DNA of 49,573 nucleotides from Diphasiastrum complanatum. Taxonomy: Eukaryota > Streptophyta > Lycopodiopsida > Lycopodiales > Lycopodiaceae. Below are positions 23,179-33,079 of the stretch, piece after piece. The notes under the pieces were generated by a model. It saw only the letters and a list, made by a program, of their open reading frames with translations. It was not told the origin of the DNA and made no database searches. Numbering within the stretch: position 1 is the first letter of the stretch; each line of letters begins with the position of its first letter. The stretch is taken from assembly GCA_029204225.1 (NCBI GenBank), contig CM055113.1:24559958-24609530 (forward strand), written 5' to 3'. A program made the translations under genes and the position numbers.

Positions 23179-26100
23179 ATGGCTACAAATGGAGGCTACA
23201 TGTTGGAAAGCAATGATAGGCTTACCTCCCTCAACTATTCTACTTGGAAAGTAAGGATGGAGTCTTTGCTTGAGATGAATGAGTTGATGGATATTGTTGT
23301 AGGTGTGGAGGAGAGACCTTTGGCACCTCAAGAACAATTGAGGTATGACAAGAGGGCAAAGAAAGCCCTTCACATGATCAAGATGAATGTGACAAATGAG
23401 CTTATCAAAGAGGTTGGTAAGTGCACATCATCTAGTGAAGCTTGGGAAGCCTTGAAGAAGGTTTATGAATCCAAGTCTACTTCTAGAGTGTTGACTTTAA
23501 GAAGGCAAATCTTTTCTTGTATGCAAAAGAAGAGTGAGAGTGGACATGCTTTTGTTTTGAGAGTTAAAGCATTGAATGATGAGTTAGCATGCATTAATGA
23601 TGGCATAAATAATGAGGAGCTTGTTCAAGTGATTCTCAATGGCTTGTTGGATGATCATGCTAATCTTGTTCAAAGTTATGCTATCCAAAAATGTTTACCA
23701 AGTGTTGGAGACTTGCAAGAGGTCTTGTTGGCTGAAGAATTCAGGTTGCAAGCAAGAGTGGGAGCATCTTCTACATCTCAAGGAGGAGAAGAGGAGGCAA
23801 TGTTCTCTAAAGGCAAGTTCAAGGGCAAAGGTAAAAGCAATTGGTCTAAAGGGCAAGACCAAGGTGAGCACTCTACTTTTGGCAAAAAGAAGGATAGATC
23901 TAAGCTAAAATGTTTCTATTGTGGAGTCAAAGGGCATTTTGCTAGTGATTGTTTTAAGAAAAAGAGGGATCAAGGGGAAAAGCAAACCAATCTAACTATT
24001 GATGAGGGTGGGGATGAGCTTCTTTCAAATGATGCTTTTGTTATGTCATCTTGCTTGTTGGCTAATCATGGAGACATTGATCCTTGGTGGATTGATAGTG
24101 GAGCCACTTCTCATATGACATATCATAAAGAGTATTTTTCATCTTTAATGGCATTTGATGGTGATAGGAAGGTAATCTATACCGCAAATGATGGTGAGTG
24201 TGCAATCAAGGGGATTGGCACAATTCCTATTTCACTTTCTACAAATAGGAATATAGAATTGAAAGATGTTTTGCTCATTCCATCCATTACCAAGAACTTA
24301 CTTAGTGTAAGCCAAATGCTTGACAAAGGATTCAAAGTTGAGTTTGATGGTGATGCTTGCTTGATCAAAAAGGGGTGTAGTATCATTGCAAAAGGGAAAA
24401 GGCAAGGGAAATTGTTCAAGCTTGATGCATGTGTTGTTGCTAACCAAGTTGGATGCATGGCAAATGAACAAATGTCAATTCAAGAGGTATGGCATAAAAG
24501 GATGGGACATCTCAACTACAAGGCCTTGGAGGTAATAGCCAAAAAGGAGGTAGTAAGGGGACTTCCCAAGTCTCTTACTTGCTTGAATCATGTTTGTGAA
24601 GAATGTGCTTTGTCTAAATCACATAGATTGCCATATACTAGATCTATATCTAGATCTAAGATGCCTTTTTCTCTCTTGCATTCGGATATTCATGGTGTTA
24701 CTACAATTAGCAATGGAGGTGCTAAGATGTATGTAACTTTCATTGATGATTTTAGTAGATTTTGTTGGGTTTATCTACTAAAGAGCAAGGATGAGGTGTT
24801 TGATGTGTTTGTCAAGTTCAAAGTTGCTATTGAGACTCAATTTACAACCAAAATCAAATGCTTGAGGAGCGACAATGGTGGTGAATACATTTCTAACAAA
24901 TTCAAAGCCTTTTGCGATGAGCATGGGATCAAGAGGGAGTACACATGTCCAAGAACACCACAACAAAATGGAGTGGCCGAGAGGAAGAATAGAACCTTGT
25001 GTGAGAGTGCAAAGGCAATGAGATTGAATGCTAATCTTCCTAAACCTTTTTGGAGTGATGCTTTGTTGTGTGCAAATTTCCTATGCAATAGATGGCCAAG
25101 TGTTGTATTGGAAGGAAAAACCCCTTTTGAAGCTTTGTTTGGTATGAAGCCTAATGTCAAGTTTCTAAGAACTTTTGGATGCATTTGCTACTTCAACATT
25201 ACTCTTGATGATAGAACTAAGGAGGATCCATCTTCAAGAAAGGGCATTTTTGTTGGTTATAGTGAAGTAAGCAAAGCATATAGGATTTATGTTCCTTCAA
25301 TCAAGAAAGTGTTCACAAGTAGGGATGTCATTTTTGATGAAAGTAACATTCCAAAAGTTGTTTCAAGTGATGATGGTGTTGTTGCAACTAATGTGCTTGA
25401 TGACAATGGAGTTGATGACACATTGGATGTGGATGTTGAAGAAGCCTCTTCAAGTCAAATTCCAAGGAGAACTCCAAGGCATAAAGTGAAACCCTCAAGG
25501 CTCACTTATGATGGCAAAGGTAAGCAAGTGGTGGATGGATCCAACTATGCTTTCCTAACTTCTTTTGATGTACCTTCATGTGTAGATGAAGCAAGGCAAG
25601 AAGAGGAATGGATCCAAGCAATGGATCTTGAGTTTGAAGCACTTATGAAGAACAACACATGGAGATTGGTGGAGCTTCCAAAGGGCAAAAGTGCAATTGG
25701 ATGCAAATGGATCTTCAAGGTAAAGACAAATCAAGATGGATCTATCAACAAGTTGAAGGCAAGGTTGGTGGCTAAAGGTTATGCTCAAGAGCATGGCATT
25801 GACTATGAGGAAACCTTTGCACCCGTGGCAAAGATGGTGAGCATAAGAGTAATCATTTCCCTTGCAACTCTTTATGGATGGGATCTTTGGCAATTAGACA
25901 TTTCTAATGCTTTCTTGAATGGTGATCTTGAAGAGGAAGTCTACATGGAGCAACCCGAGAGCTATGTTTCTCATAGCAAGCCTAATCATGTGTGTTTTCT
26001 ACAAAAAAGTTTGTATGGTCTTAAGCAAGCACCAAGGAGTTGGTATGCTAGGCTTAACTCTTTTCTACTTTCTCAAAACTTCACTATGAGTGAGTATGAT

Positions 26101-27129
26101 CATTCACTTTACTTTAGAATTAGTGCTAATGATGTTACAATCCTTCTAATTTATGTGGATGACATTATTTTAAGTGGAGGGAACAAGGAAGATATAGAAG
26201 ATATCAAGAAAGCACTAAAAAAGGAATTTGAAGTGCATGATCTTGGTCTTTTGAGCTATATCTTAGGAATAGAAGTAATTAGAACTTCTCAAATCACTTT
26301 TATTTCACAAGAGAAGTATGCTATTTCTATTCTCAATAGATTTCATATGGTAGATGCAAATCCTATTGATACACCTATGGAATCACATGTAAAGCTAACT
26401 ATAAGAGGTAATGAAAGATCCTTCGAGGACATTACTCTCTATAGGAAGCTAATAGGTTCTCTTATATATCTAACCATCACAAGACCTGATTTATCTTATT
26501 GTGTTGGTAGATTAAGCCAATTCATGCAAGATCCTAGCATAGAACATTGGAAACTAGGAAAGAGGATCTTGAGATACATCTCGGGAACAAAAGATTTTGG
26601 CATTGTTTATAGAGGCTCATCACCTAACTTATTTGGTTTTTCAGATTCAGATTTTGCAGGAGACCTTATGGATAGAAAATCCATAAATGCACATGCTATT
26701 TTCATAGGTGATGGAGCTATCTCATGGATGTCGAAGAAACAAGCAACTATATCACTTTCTTCTAGTGAGGCCGAGTACAAAGCTTTGACATCATGCACAA
26801 AGGAGATGGTGTGGATCAAGAGGATGATTATGGAGCTTCATTTGCTGGATTTTTCAGAGAGTCCAATCATCTTTTGTGACAACCTTTCAGCCCAAAGTCT
26901 AGCAAGCAATCCGGTTTTCCATGCAAGGAGCAAACATATCGAGGTGGCTTACCATTTTGTGAGAGAACAAGTGTTGGCAAAAGAGATCAAGCTTGAACAT
27001 GTCCCATCAAAGGAATGTGTGGCTGATATCTTTACCAAAGCATTGGGAAAGGACTTATTTTTCAAGCATAGAACAAGTCTTGGTGTACTTTCTAAATCTA
27101 TGCTAAAACTAGTTGAAGAGGGAGTGTGA
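23179..27129 (+). CDS. Copia Gag-Pol polyprotein, intact, 1316 aa
   Basis: One open frame with all copia domains. Gag is N-terminal (NYSTWKVRMESLLE near residue 20), with the CCHC knuckle CFYCGVKGHFASDC near 245-258. The aspartic protease WWIDSGATSHM has Asp306. The integrase zinc region has His439/His444 and the Cys pair in CEECALSKSH (about 473-476). The integrase triad is Asp503, Asp565 and Glu601, giving the DD35E spacing. RT has YVDD at 992-995. RNase H shows SDSDFAGD (about 1155), SSSEAEYKAL (about 1195) and CDNLSAQS (Asp1234). The stop TGA lies inside the 3' LTR. Every catalytic residue I can check is present. It is the same family as 11373-15326, with many conservative differences along the length. 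With near-identical LTRs, this is a strong candidate for a currently mobile element. Confidence 0.98.
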   Translation: MATNGGYMLESNDRLTSLNYSTWKVRMESLLEMNELMDIVVGVEERPLAPQEQLRYDKRAKKALHMIKMNVTNELIKEVGKCTSSSEAWEALKKVYESKSTSRVLTLRRQIFSCMQKKSESGHAFVLRVKALNDELACINDGINNEELVQVILNGLLDDHANLVQSYAIQKCLPSVGDLQEVLLAEEFRLQARVGASSTSQGGEEEAMFSKGKFKGKGKSNWSKGQDQGEHSTFGKKKDRSKLKCFYCGVKGHFASDCFKKKRDQGEKQTNLTIDEGGDELLSNDAFVMSSCLLANHGDIDPWWIDSGATSHMTYHKEYFSSLMAFDGDRKVIYTANDGECAIKGIGTIPISLSTNRNIELKDVLLIPSITKNLLSVSQMLDKGFKVEFDGDACLIKKGCSIIAKGKRQGKLFKLDACVVANQVGCMANEQMSIQEVWHKRMGHLNYKALEVIAKKEVVRGLPKSLTCLNHVCEECALSKSHRLPYTRSISRSKMPFSLLHSDIHGVTTISNGGAKMYVTFIDDFSRFCWVYLLKSKDEVFDVFVKFKVAIETQFTTKIKCLRSDNGGEYISNKFKAFCDEHGIKREYTCPRTPQQNGVAERKNRTLCESAKAMRLNANLPKPFWSDALLCANFLCNRWPSVVLEGKTPFEALFGMKPNVKFLRTFGCICYFNITLDDRTKEDPSSRKGIFVGYSEVSKAYRIYVPSIKKVFTSRDVIFDESNIPKVVSSDDGVVATNVLDDNGVDDTLDVDVEEASSSQIPRRTPRHKVKPSRLTYDGKGKQVVDGSNYAFLTSFDVPSCVDEARQEEEWIQAMDLEFEALMKNNTWRLVELPKGKSAIGCKWIFKVKTNQDGSINKLKARLVAKGYAQEHGIDYEETFAPVAKMVSIRVIISLATLYGWDLWQLDISNAFLNGDLEEEVYMEQPESYVSHSKPNHVCFLQKSLYGLKQAPRSWYARLNSFLLSQNFTMSEYDHSLYFRISANDVTILLIYVDDIILSGGNKEDIEDIKKALKKEFEVHDLGLLSYILGIEVIRTSQITFISQEKYAISILNRFHMVDANPIDTPMESHVKLTIRGNERSFEDITLYRKLIGSLIYLTITRPDLSYCVGRLSQFMQDPSIEHWKLGKRILRYISGTKDFGIVYRGSSPNLFGFSDSDFAGDLMDRKSINAHAIFIGDGAISWMSKKQATISLSSSEAEYKALTSCTKEMVWIKRMIMELHLLDFSESPIIFCDNLSAQSLASNPVFHARSKHIEVAYHFVREQVLAKEIKLEHVPSKECVADIFTKALGKDLFFKHRTSLGVLSKSMLKLVEEGV
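27112..27124 (+). other. Polypurine tract of nested copia
   Basis: GTTGAAGAGGGAG directly before TGTGAAAA of the 3' LTR. It is the same 13 bases as in copia copy 1, so the PPT is conserved while the LTRs have diverged. Confidence 0.82.
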
Positions 27130-27777
27130 AAAATTGTCAACTAGTAGTATTTTCCTAACTTGAGATTTTGTAGGCCTATGGCCAAATAAAAGTTAGAGAT
27201 AGGTTCATACATGTATGTAGAGGCCCAAAGTATGTGTACACTACTTTTGAGGTCACATTAATTAGAGGAGGTCGAGTGTGGAGCTCTTCTATTGGCTCAT
27301 AATTTGGTGCATTCCTATTTGACCAAATTTCTAGGTATATGGGTGAATCCTATTGGACCCCAATTTTAGCCTATCATAAGACAAGTGGCCAAGAGGCACT
27401 ATGGCTGCTATAAATAGCCATCTCCATGAGTATGTACACATCTCATTTTCATTCTATTGAATGAATGTTATGCTCTTTGAAGATCCATCTTCTTCTCTCT
27501 CACTTTTTTGTTCATATCTTGCATTCTAGCCACTAGAATTGTGATTTCTTTGTTGCTATGGCTTCACACGTGTGAAATGCAGGTTGTAGGCTCTGAAGTA
27601 CGGACAGGGACAGCAAGTTTCTGTTTGTGGAAGCTTATGATCAGATTTTGATGTTTAGTTGATGTTTAGTATGCTTAACATCACAATTTCTATCATTTTT
27701 TCAATCTAGATGTGCATAACTTCCATGGCCAAGATCTTTATGAAACTTTAGCATCTTTTGGATCTGAGTTTTTCACA
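27125..27777 (+). repeat. 3' LTR of nested copia
   Basis: 653 bp, matching 21917-22569 at all but one noticed position. Contains the terminal GTG-TGA codons of Gag-Pol and the palindrome TTCACACGTGTGAA at 27563-27576. Confidence 0.95.
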
Positions 27778-28037
27778 GGACGTATGGCACAGGCTTAATT
27801 CACCGGCCTTAGCAACTTTGAATTACAAAATACATTGGCAGTAGCACAGGAAAAGTGTAGATAAAGTTCACTTACGTAAAACATGTGTAAAGCTGCAAGT
27901 GATTTATTGGCAAACTTAAGAAAAATACCAGGAAGTTCCTTGAACTTCAGAATGGCCATGAATGTTTATGTAAGAGGCATGCCGCCAGGTAGTGCTTTGT
28001 GTGCCGATCTGGGAAAATGGGTATTGCGTTGGTTCTT

Positions 28038-28313
28038 CTACAGATAATCTGCTAGTACTTCAGGGGCTCCCTCCTTAATTTTGTCTTTGTACTCCCAAGA
28101 AGCCTCAATAAGTGGAGCCCGTAGCCACTTCACTAGATATTCACGTTGAACGCCAGTTCGCTTTCTATGTGTCAATATTTGTTCTGGTACAAGCTGCCTC
28201 TTCGTATCATCAAGTGTCGTTGGTGGGTGACGGAGTTCGTGTTGCCGATCAAATCGCTCATCTGGTTTGTACCGTTTGAGTAATGAGATATGAAACACAT
28301 TGTGTATATCCAA
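28038..28313 (-). CDS. Gypsy integrase C-terminal tail with chromodomain
   Basis: A 91-residue frame continuing the gypsy polyprotein after an in-frame TAG at 28353-28355. It opens with the usual post-GPY linker (DIHNVFHISLLKRYKP) and ends with a chromodomain (REYLVKWLRAPLIEASWEYK). Chromodomains of this element class direct integration toward particular chromatin. The codons between the TAG and the annotated Met also read as normal gypsy sequence (KINPVAYRLALPSS), so frame is kept and only the single stop interrupts. The second gypsy copy has the same stop and the same tail (36208-36483). It is either a pseudogene tail or the product of stop-codon readthrough. Confidence 0.85.
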   Translation of the reverse strand: MDIHNVFHISLLKRYKPDERFDRQHELRHPPTTLDDTKRQLVPEQILTHRKRTGVQREYLVKWLRAPLIEASWEYKDKIKEGAPEVLADYL

Positions 28314-28355
28314 GCTGGATGGCAGCGCTAATCGGTAAGCTACTGGGTTGATCTT

Positions 28356-31300
28356 CTAGGTGACATAATATGGTCCCGCATAAGGTCGAGCGAACTTATG
28401 AGAAAAACCTTTTGGTAACGCAATGTTCTTTGTGTTCAGCCATACTTGATCACCTTCCTCAAATTCTAGTTCTCGTCGATGTGGGTTTACGTCAGCTGCC
28501 ATACTCCTTTGCTCTAAAAATGCCTTCACCTCGGTCAGCTTTGTGTGCCACTCATTGATGAATTCCTCCACAGTGGGTACTGGTGTTTCCTGCACGCCTG
28601 TAAGAAAAGAGCTTGGAACAATCGGTAGCCGACCATTGCTTATCTCGAAGGGTGCCCTTCCAGTAGATCTGTTCACTTGGTTGTTATGTGCAAAGTCGAG
28701 AATATCCAAGTAGTTGACCCAATCGGATTGGTCCCAAGCGACATAATTTCGTAAATATTGTTCAATCTGTCGATTGACTCGTTCCGTTTGCCCATCTGTC
28801 TGAGGATGATATGCAGTACTGAAATTCAATCCGGTTCCCACGAGGCGAAATAGACAAGTCCAAAACTTTCCGACGAACTTGGTGTCTCGGTCAGAAATAA
28901 TCGTTCTAGGCAGGCCGTGGTATTTGAAAACACATTTGAAAAATAACCTTGCCACTTCTTTAGCTGTCACTGAACTTTTAGTTGGTACTAGATGAACTTG
29001 CTTTGAAAAGCGGTCAACCACCACATAAATTGAGTCGAATCCTTGGCACCGTGATAGTTGAACAATAAAATCCATGCTCACCGAATCCCATGGGTATGCT
29101 GGTACCGGTAATGGTTGGAGTAGTCCAGCCGGAGCTAGCGGTTCCACCTTCACTTGTTGACATGTCGGGCATGTTTGTACATAGGATTCAACGTCTGCCC
29201 ACTTACTTGGCCAATAGAAGCCTCTTTTGAGAAGTTCATACATGCGATTCACCCCTGGATGCCCGACGGCTAGTACGTCATGATGTTCTCGCAAGACTTT
29301 CTTCCTCAGGTTGATGTTGTCTGGGACATATACTCTGCGTTGTTTATAAACAACCATTTGATCTTTCCAAGTGAAATGTTTATGAGGCTTTCCCAGCTGG
29401 AATTCGATCATTAAGTCCTTCGCCAACGCATCTACACCATAATTCTCTCTGATTTCTTGGAGTAGGTCAGTCACCTGAGTTGTCACTGTTGCCATCAAGT
29501 GTTCTTGTCTACTTAGTGCGTCCGCCACCACATTGTTCTTTCCCGCCGTGTGTAAAATGTCTATATTGAATTTTGAGAGAAAGTTTTGCCATCGCATTTG
29601 CTTTGGCGTGAGCATACCTTGGGATGAGAAGTACTTGAGTGATACATTATCAGTGAACGCCTTAAAGGGTTTTCCTGCCACATAATGTCTCCAATGCTCC
29701 ACTGCTTGGACTACTGCGACCATTTCTTTTTCATGAGTTGGCCATCGTCGCTCTACGTCACTCAATTTCTTTGAAAAATATGCAACAGGTTTTCCGTCTT
29801 GCATCAGCACGGCCCCAATAGCAAAGTTCGACGCATCTGTATGTATTTCAAAAGGTTTGCTAAAGTCCGGTAAGGCAAGGATGGGTTCTTGAGTGATCCG
29901 TCGTTTTAGTTCCTGGAACGCTGCTTCACATTCCGGTGTCCATGTCATCTTCAGATGAGTCTTGGTCTGCTCCAACAGTGGTGCCACAATTTTGCTAAAT
30001 GCCTCAATGAATCTCCTGTAAAAGTTACATAAGCCCACAAAGGATTTGATGCCATGAACAGTTTTAGGTGCTAGCCAATCCAAGATAGCCTTGATCTTCT
30101 TAGGATCCATTCGAATCCGTCCGTGGCCTATAACATGTCCAAGGAAGTCAACTTCCTCCACCACAAACTCACATTTCTCTCTTTTCACGAACAAGCAGTT
30201 CCTCCTCAGTCGTTGGAGAACTGTCCTTAAATGTTGAATGTGATCTTTAAGGTTCCGGCTAAATACTAATATGTCATCAATGTACACAATGACAAATTCA
30301 TCCAGGCAGTCTTGAAATATATTGTTCATCAACGTGCAAAAAGTGGCTGGTGCGTTTGTTAGACCGAATGGCATCACTAGGAACTCGTGACTTTCGTACC
30401 GCGTTCGAAACGCCGTTTTGTGCTCATCACCTTTAGCTATTCGAATTTGATGATATCCAGATCTGAGATCTATTCGGCTAAAGTATTTGGCATGTTTGAG
30501 TTGGTCGAATAGGTCATCAATTCTAGGCATGGGGTACTTGTTCTTGATGGTACTCTTGTTAAGCATGCGATAATCCACACACATTCGAAGAGTTTTGTCT
30601 GCCTTTTCCACGAACAACACTGGGGCTCCAAAAGGTGAAGCGCTAGGTCTAATAAAACCTTTGTCTATCAATTCACCAAGTTGTCGTTTTAGTTCCGCCA
30701 ACTCTTCTTGTGACATTCTGTAGGGTGCTCGTGAAGTTGGCTCTGTTCCTGGTACCAACTCAATTTTATGGTCCACTGGTCTTCGAGGAGGTAGCTTAGC
30801 TGGGAGTTCCTCCGGGAACACATCGCTAAATTCTTCTAACAGATCTGCCACTTCTTTTGGCAAGTTTTCTTGTCGCACGCTTTTCCCTTCTGGGACTTCT
30901 CGACAGATGCAAAGAAAGCACTTTGACCTTTTCCCTTTCGCCATTCTTTTCATCACTAATGCTGCAACCAGATTTTGTTCAATATCGGTATCCTTAGCAT
31001 TTCCTCCGGGCAGGGCTTTTGTCACGCAGATTTGTCCCTTATAATCCAAGAGGACCAAGTTTGAGCTCCTACCCAAAACTGCGATACAGTGTTCATTTAA
31101 CCAAGGGAGGCCCAAAATCACATCAAAGGCATCCGTCTCTAAAATCACAAAGCTAAGTTTAGCCTTCCATCTTCCAATCTGCACCGGGATGTTCAATGTC
31201 GCTTTGTCTGCATCTAGTGCTCCCTTCGCTGTTTCTACCTTGAGAGTAGATGTAACATTCCTGGTCGGCAAGCTGAATCGTTCCACTACGCTCCTTGAGA

Positions 31301-31442
31301 TATAGTTATGTGAAGCTCCGGAGTCGATCATGAAATCTGACTTCCTCCCCGCGATCTTTCCTGATAAGAATAACAATCTTGAATCAATCTTGGGGGTTGC
31401 CCCATGGAAGTTCCTTTCCATACTTGTGCGTCGTCCACTCAT
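28356..31442 (-). CDS. Gypsy Pol polyprotein (protease, RT, RNase H, integrase), 1028 aa
   Basis: A long intact frame of a plant chromovirus. The protease has [12 protein letters not shown] with Asp40, very near the N-terminus. RT follows ([38 protein letters not shown] with the YIDD box at 387-390), then RNase H ([24 protein letters not shown]). The integrase zinc finger starts at His720-His721 and includes CPTCQQ. The integrase core has Asp791 (SMDFI), Asp851 (SDRD) and Glu887 (GQTERVNR), in DD35E spacing. The GPY-type end PYAGPYYVT is followed by TAG. Catalytic residues all appear intact. Gag, normally fused upstream with a CCHC motif, is missing, so this copy would need Gag from another element. 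Expression would come from the 5' LTR at 32157-33074. Confidence 0.95.
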   Translation of the reverse strand: MSGRRTSMERNFHGATPKIDSRLLFLSGKIAGRKSDFMIDSGASHNYISRSVVERFSLPTRNVTSTLKVETAKGALDADKATLNIPVQIGRWKAKLSFVILETDAFDVILGLPWLNEHCIAVLGRSSNLVLLDYKGQICVTKALPGGNAKDTDIEQNLVAALVMKRMAKGKRSKCFLCICREVPEGKSVRQENLPKEVADLLEEFSDVFPEELPAKLPPRRPVDHKIELVPGTEPTSRAPYRMSQEELAELKRQLGELIDKGFIRPSASPFGAPVLFVEKADKTLRMCVDYRMLNKSTIKNKYPMPRIDDLFDQLKHAKYFSRIDLRSGYHQIRIAKGDEHKTAFRTRYESHEFLVMPFGLTNAPATFCTLMNNIFQDCLDEFVIVYIDDILVFSRNLKDHIQHLRTVLQRLRRNCLFVKREKCEFVVEEVDFLGHVIGHGRIRMDPKKIKAILDWLAPKTVHGIKSFVGLCNFYRRFIEAFSKIVAPLLEQTKTHLKMTWTPECEAAFQELKRRITQEPILALPDFSKPFEIHTDASNFAIGAVLMQDGKPVAYFSKKLSDVERRWPTHEKEMVAVVQAVEHWRHYVAGKPFKAFTDNVSLKYFSSQGMLTPKQMRWQNFLSKFNIDILHTAGKNNVVADALSRQEHLMATVTTQVTDLLQEIRENYGVDALAKDLMIEFQLGKPHKHFTWKDQMVVYKQRRVYVPDNINLRKKVLREHHDVLAVGHPGVNRMYELLKRGFYWPSKWADVESYVQTCPTCQQVKVEPLAPAGLLQPLPVPAYPWDSVSMDFIVQLSRCQGFDSIYVVVDRFSKQVHLVPTKSSVTAKEVARLFFKCVFKYHGLPRTIISDRDTKFVGKFWTCLFRLVGTGLNFSTAYHPQTDGQTERVNRQIEQYLRNYVAWDQSDWVNYLDILDFAHNNQVNRSTGRAPFEISNGRLPIVPSSFLTGVQETPVPTVEEFINEWHTKLTEVKAFLEQRSMAADVNPHRRELEFEEGDQVWLNTKNIALPKGFSHKFARPYAGPYYVT

Positions 31443-32141
31443 AAATGTAAGCTCCTCTCACAACTCCCAACTAGATCAGATCACCTGGATCAAAAGAAGT
31501 AGTCAGGGATAATTCAGGTCCAGGCAAGCACACCACAAACGAACATACCAACCAAAGCTAAACAGAGGATCCCTCTCAAGTCACATTCCCCTTGAGACCG
31601 GACGTAGGATCTTTGCCTAGCCGTGCCCACACAAATCTATCACAGAATTAGCCCACGGGGAAACATCCATCCAACCATCCGTGCTTTTACCATTAAGCAG
31701 CACATTGCCTCAGTCACGCCCCACCACTTTTTGGTCGATAGCCCTTATAGCTAAACGATCGGCAGCTATCCCGCACCGGCAGCTAACCACCCATGCTTTA
31801 CACCCGAATTCGAGCAGCATCTCTGTATCAATGGTTAACCCGTACAGTTCGAATATGTCGCCCCGCACCCCACAAGGTACAGACCGTGCTTTCACCTACC
31901 TAGGCAGCACTTTGCCTCATCCGTCCTACGTGCAGACAGCGCCAGGCCCGAACCGCGAGAACTGACCGTGCTTACACCTCGAGGGCAGCACTTTGACTCA
32001 TCAAGTCCCCCGTTCTGCCGACCATCCCGACCGTGGACGCACCCGTGCTTACACTGTGGGCAGACCTTGCGCAATGGTTGTCCTGACAAATCCCAAAAAC
32101 GTGGCCATCCCTGTGAGACTTGCGTAGCTGACCGGCTAGTC
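31443..32141 (-). other. Gypsy leader without gag, with repeated motif
   Basis: 700 bp between PBS and Pol where gag should be. Small frames exist but none resembles Gag or a CCHC zinc knuckle. A motif like ACCGTGCTTACACC followed within about 10-15 bases by GGCAGCACTTTGNCTCAT recurs, degenerate, near 31679, 31883, 31963 and 32041 on the plus strand. The repeats could be a leader RNA structure or residue of the deletion that removed gag. Confidence 0.65.
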
Positions 32142-32154
32142 GGCTCTGATACCA
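32142..32154 (-). other. Primer-binding site of the gypsy element
   Basis: On the element strand TGGTATCAGAGCC, two bases from the end of the 5' LTR. It matches initiator tRNA-Met. Confidence 0.93.
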
Positions 32155-32156
32155 CA

Positions 32157-33074
32157 TGTTGAGCCGGCGCCTCAAAGGGCGCTGGGACTTGAGCGGTTTC
32201 CCCAACACGCGCTTAAGTCTAACATTCATCCATCATGCACTTACGTAAAAGCCAACTCAGAATCGTAACAAGCTTAACCATTCAGACTTAAGAAAACTGG
32301 AATCCCAACCAACCCGAAAGCCAACTCAGAATCCGTCCCCAAAAGGTAACCAAAGGCAAAGACAAGCCACACATGAAACCCAAGGCATAGTGGTCGCCAA
32401 ACTGACCAATTGGCATAGCGGCAAGCCCCATGTCGATGACAGGGACCCTTAGGCGCCAGCGACGCAAAAAGGTTGTAGTAAGGGTCCTTCCACTTGGACC
32501 AGTCCCGGAGGCGAAACCGAAATGGTAATCATCCCCAAGGATCAACTTTATTAGATTTGGAAGAGGTTACATTCATACATAGACTGACCGGTCTCGGGGC
32601 CACCAACACGTGCTGGGCATTGTGCCTGACTCGTGTTGGTAGAGGGAGCTGAGACCTGGCGACTGGATTCCTGGCGCTGGTTGAGCTGCCCAAGTTTCTG
32701 TCTGCCGGACTCCCCCTATAGTTCTGCTGTGATTCGGCGCACCCCCTCTGTTCTGAAACATAGTGCTTTTTGGTAAAGCACGCTTTTTGGGACTTAGTTT
32801 TTATTTTGCTGATTAAGCCTGGCAAGCCTGGCAGAATCAGTCTGGCTCCCGGACATGGGTCCCGGGAGCCGTTCTGGTGGCAGAATCAACTTGCTTCCTG
32901 ACTAGGCCATGACTCGAGCTCCAAAGCTAGCTCATGACTTGTGACTACTTGACTGGCTCACCACAGGTCGGAGGCTCAGTCCTTGACGTTCTAACTTGCT
33001 CTGGGACTTTAGGGAGTGTCACCCCTTAGAGTCTTACAGGGCACGTTGGGTGCACCTGAGTCAGCTTTACAACA
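32157..33074 (-). repeat. 5' LTR of the gypsy element
   Basis: 918 bp; with 20941-21858 it defines the element. Flanked on the right by the ATCAG duplication (33075-33079) and then by the interrupted GH18 upstream sequence (CCAGGTCTAGCATTC). Confidence 0.95.
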
Positions 33075-33079
33075 ATCAG

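Larger units (their letters stand above)
21917..27777 (+). mobile_element. Complete Ty1/copia retrotransposon (family A, nested copy)
   Basis: LTRs of 653 bp at 21917-22569 and 27125-27777, PBS abutting the 5' LTR, one intact Gag-Pol ORF and a PPT. The 5-bp target duplication GGACG is at 21912-21916 and 27778-27782. The empty site is visible in the second gypsy copy (CCTAGGACGTATGGCA, near 35946-35961). I found one LTR mismatch (22219 C against 27427 T), so this is the youngest insertion in the window. Confidence 0.97.
20941..33074 (-). mobile_element. Ty3/gypsy chromovirus, gag-less, with a nested copia
   Basis: LTRs of 918 bp at 20941-21858 and 32157-33074, with TGTTG...CAACA ends and ATCAG target duplication. 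PBS is at 32142-32154 and PPT at 21859-21869. Without the nested copia the element is about 6.3 kb. Domain order is protease-RT-RNase H-integrase-chromodomain. No gag or CCHC motif is found in the 700 bp between PBS and protease. I noticed about six LTR differences, so it is older than the two complete copia elements but still young. Confidence 0.95.
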
